Positions 6,100-7,481 of a stretch of 7,481 bases of DNA are shown here, piece after piece. The stretch comes from Rhodobiaceae bacterium (GTDB taxonomy: Bacteria > Pseudomonadota > Alphaproteobacteria > Parvibaculales > Parvibaculaceae): assembly GCA_027352645.1 (NCBI GenBank), contig DAIEIL010000069.1, positions 1 to 7,481 on the forward strand. The letters run 5' to 3'. The position numbers and the translations under genes are program-made. The notes under the pieces are model-generated. The model was not told where the DNA came from. It saw only the letters and a program-made list of their open reading frames with translations, and ran no database searches. Position 1 is the stretch's first letter, and each line of letters starts with the position of its first letter.

Positions 6100-7481
6100 T
6101 CAGCCTGCTGCATAGAGATAGGTCTTGTCCTTCGACGCGGTCCAGCTCGGGTCTTCCCAGGCGAGCATCTTGCCGGGATTGAGCAGGCCCTTCGGATCGG
6201 ACTCGCGCTTGAAGTCGAGCTGCACAAGATCGACTTCCTTCATGCCGCCCTCTTCGAGAGTGAAGGCGTGCGGATTGAACTGCGCGCAGCCCTGCGCTTC
6301 GTAGAAGGCCATGATCTCATCGAGCCGCTCGTCGGTGGTGTAGCGCACCAGCTGAATGCCGAAGCAGGTGAAGCCGCCGCCGGAGCGCACGAATTCGAGG
6401 TGGTGCATCACCTCGTCACCGAAATGCTCGTTCATCTTCTGCACGAGTTCGACGTTCTGTCCGGCCGGGAAGAAGGTCTGGAGATAGGTGATGGACTTGT
6501 CGTGCTTCAGCGCCCACATGGTGGTGTGGTTCCATGTGTACTCATAGAGAGGGATTGCCTTCTCCGCCTCCGCCTCGGACTGCGACTTGCGATAGACGAC
6601 TTCGCCGCTGTGGTCCGCCACCAGCTCGAGGAACCCTTCGAAGGCATGGGGCGCGATCAGAGTGAGGATCGAATGGCAACCCTCGCCGATATAGGGCTTG
6701 AGGGATTTGAAATAGCTCTGCGGAATGGGCGCCGGGAGCAATGCGCAAGTCTTCTTCAGAATGCCGGGGCTTTCGACCAGCGCCTGACCGAAGCGCACGG
6801 CCGCGCCGAAATCGGCGAAGGTCACAACGGTGTCGATCCAGTCATAGGCAGGCGCCAGCGGTATCTCGACTTCGGTGATGATGCCATTGGTGCCATAGGC
6901 ATGGTTGACCTTCTGGATCTCGTCGCCACGCAATTCGAGGATACGCGGGTTTTCCTCCATGGTCAGCACGCGGGCCGCGAGGATATTGCCGCGATCGCGC
7001 AGCAGGCCCCAATTCGCCGCGCCGACACCGCCCGAACCGCCCGCGATGAAGCCACCGATGGTCGCCGCGCGCCGCGTGGACGGGAAAATGCGCATCTCCT
7101 GCCCCTCCGCATTCGCGGCAGCTTCCAGATCGTGGATCTTCGTTCCCGCCTTCACACGAACCGCGCCCGGTTTCATCCAGACGATGCCGGTGATGTCGGA
7201 CATGTCGAGCACGACGCCGCCCTTCATGGGCATGGCCTGGCCGTAATTGCCCGTGCCGGTGCCGCGCACGGTGAGCGGCACATCATACTTGAAGCAGAGC
7301 TTGATCGTGGTGAGCGCTTCTTCTTCCGTCCGGGGCAGGACGACGAGATCGGCCAGCACCTCATCGAAGATCGGCTTGAGGCGGGGGCTGTACCAATAAA
7401 AGTCTCGGCTGCGCTGCCTGATCCGCGTCGGATCGGCGAAAGTTGGAATATCGCCGAGCTCGCTTGTGAAGGCCGAAAGAT
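6100..7481 (-). CDS. FAD-dependent oxidase/dehydrogenase, GlcD-like (PCMH-type FAD domain), 5' end outside the window
   Basis: The frame is open from the window edge (first full codon 7479-7477) to TGA 6102-6100, giving 459 visible residues. The first ones read LSAFTSELGDIPTFADPTRI, so the true start lies to the right of the window; the in-frame GTG at 7359 is internal. The FAD-binding domain shows VVLPRTEEEA, then RGTGTGNYGQ (about 72-81), STRRAATIGGFIAGGSGGVG (134-153) and HAYGTNGIITEVEI (193-206). The C-terminal cap domain has YEYTWNHTT (312-320), NPHAFTLEEGG (402-412) and DPKGLLNPGK (428-437), the classic GlcD-type ending. Family members oxidise hydroxy-acids, alcohols or amines, passing electrons to O2 or quinones. 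No signal peptide can be judged because the N-terminus is missing. It is followed after 200 nt by the binding-protein gene on the same strand. The substrate is unknown. Confidence 0.9.
   Translation of the reverse strand, partial: LSAFTSELGDIPTFADPTRIRQRSRDFYWYSPRLKPIFDEVLADLVVLPRTEEEALTTIKLCFKYDVPLTVRGTGTGNYGQAMPMKGGVVLDMSDITGIVWMKPGAVRVKAGTKIHDLEAAANAEGQEMRIFPSTRRAATIGGFIAGGSGGVGAANWGLLRDRGNILAARVLTMEENPRILELRGDEIQKVNHAYGTNGIITEVEIPLAPAYDWIDTVVTFADFGAAVRFGQALVESPGILKKTCALLPAPIPQSYFKSLKPYIGEGCHSILTLIAPHAFEGFLELVADHSGEVVYRKSQSEAEAEKAIPLYEYTWNHTTMWALKHDKSITYLQTFFPAGQNVELVQKMNEHFGDEVMHHLEFVRSGGGFTCFGIQLVRYTTDERLDEIMAFYEAQGCAQFNPHAFTLEEGGMKEVDLVQLDFKRESDPKGLLNPGKMLAWEDPSWTASKDKTYLYAAG

Noticed and set aside
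5961..6227. An 88-codon minus-strand frame that runs from the end of the FAD oxidase gene into the intergenic gap
   Set aside because: Its first half is an out-of-frame copy of the oxidase C-terminus. It has no convincing ribosome binding site and no family resemblance.
7357..7359. GTG as the start codon of the FAD oxidase
   Set aside because: The same frame stays open to the window edge and encodes family-like sequence (DFYWYSPRLKPIFDE) upstream, so this GTG is an internal valine codon.
1..7481. Mobile element, phage, CRISPR, tRNA or rRNA signals
   Set aside because: No transposase or integrase motif, terminal repeat pair, regularly spaced repeats or tRNA-like cloverleaf was seen on either strand by eye. 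Base and codon use looks even across the window.

Overview
The window looks like chromosomal or megaplasmid DNA from an alphaproteobacterium, probably Hyphomicrobiales (Rhizobium/Mesorhizobium/Bradyrhizobium-like). The grounds are high GC with strong G/C third-position preference, tight gene packing, and rhizobial-style families (NitT/TauT-type ABC importer, CodA-like amidohydrolase, GlcD-like FAD oxidase). This placement is an inference; no rRNA, tRNA, insertion sequence, phage gene or CRISPR array is visible.

Layout. The left half (2-3548) is one plus-strand operon-like run: the end of an ABC transporter ATPase (2-238), its permease (238-1092), a Rieske-type oxygenase (1120-2175), a RutB/isochorismatase-like cysteine hydrolase (2180-2953) and a flavodoxin-fold NAD(P)H oxidoreductase (2961-3548). 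Gaps inside the run are -1, 27, 4 and 7 nt. The right half is on the minus strand, read from right to left: a GlcD-like FAD-dependent oxidase entering from beyond the window (7479-6100), a 200-nt non-coding gap, an NMT1/ThiY-like periplasmic substrate-binding protein (5899-4889), a strong hairpin (4873-4848), and a CodA-like amidohydrolase with a GTG start (4825-3545). The two runs converge and their stop codons share the four bases TTAA at 3545-3548.

How the parts may work together. The substrate-binding protein, permease and ATPase make a plausible importer of the family that carries nitrate/sulfonates, riboflavin and thiamine-pyrimidine precursors. The enzymes are two oxidative steps (Rieske oxygenase and FAD oxidase), two hydrolytic steps on C-N bonds (cytosine-deaminase-like amidohydrolase and RutB-like amidase) and one flavin redox protein. 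This is the make-up of an uptake-and-catabolism locus for a nitrogen-containing, probably heterocyclic, small molecule. The RutB-like spacing of the catalytic triad, the CodA fold and the ThiY-like binding protein all point towards a pyrimidine-like or related ring, but the real substrate and reaction order cannot be read from the sequence. I do not recognise this gene combination as a characterised pathway; it is the most interesting aspect of the window.
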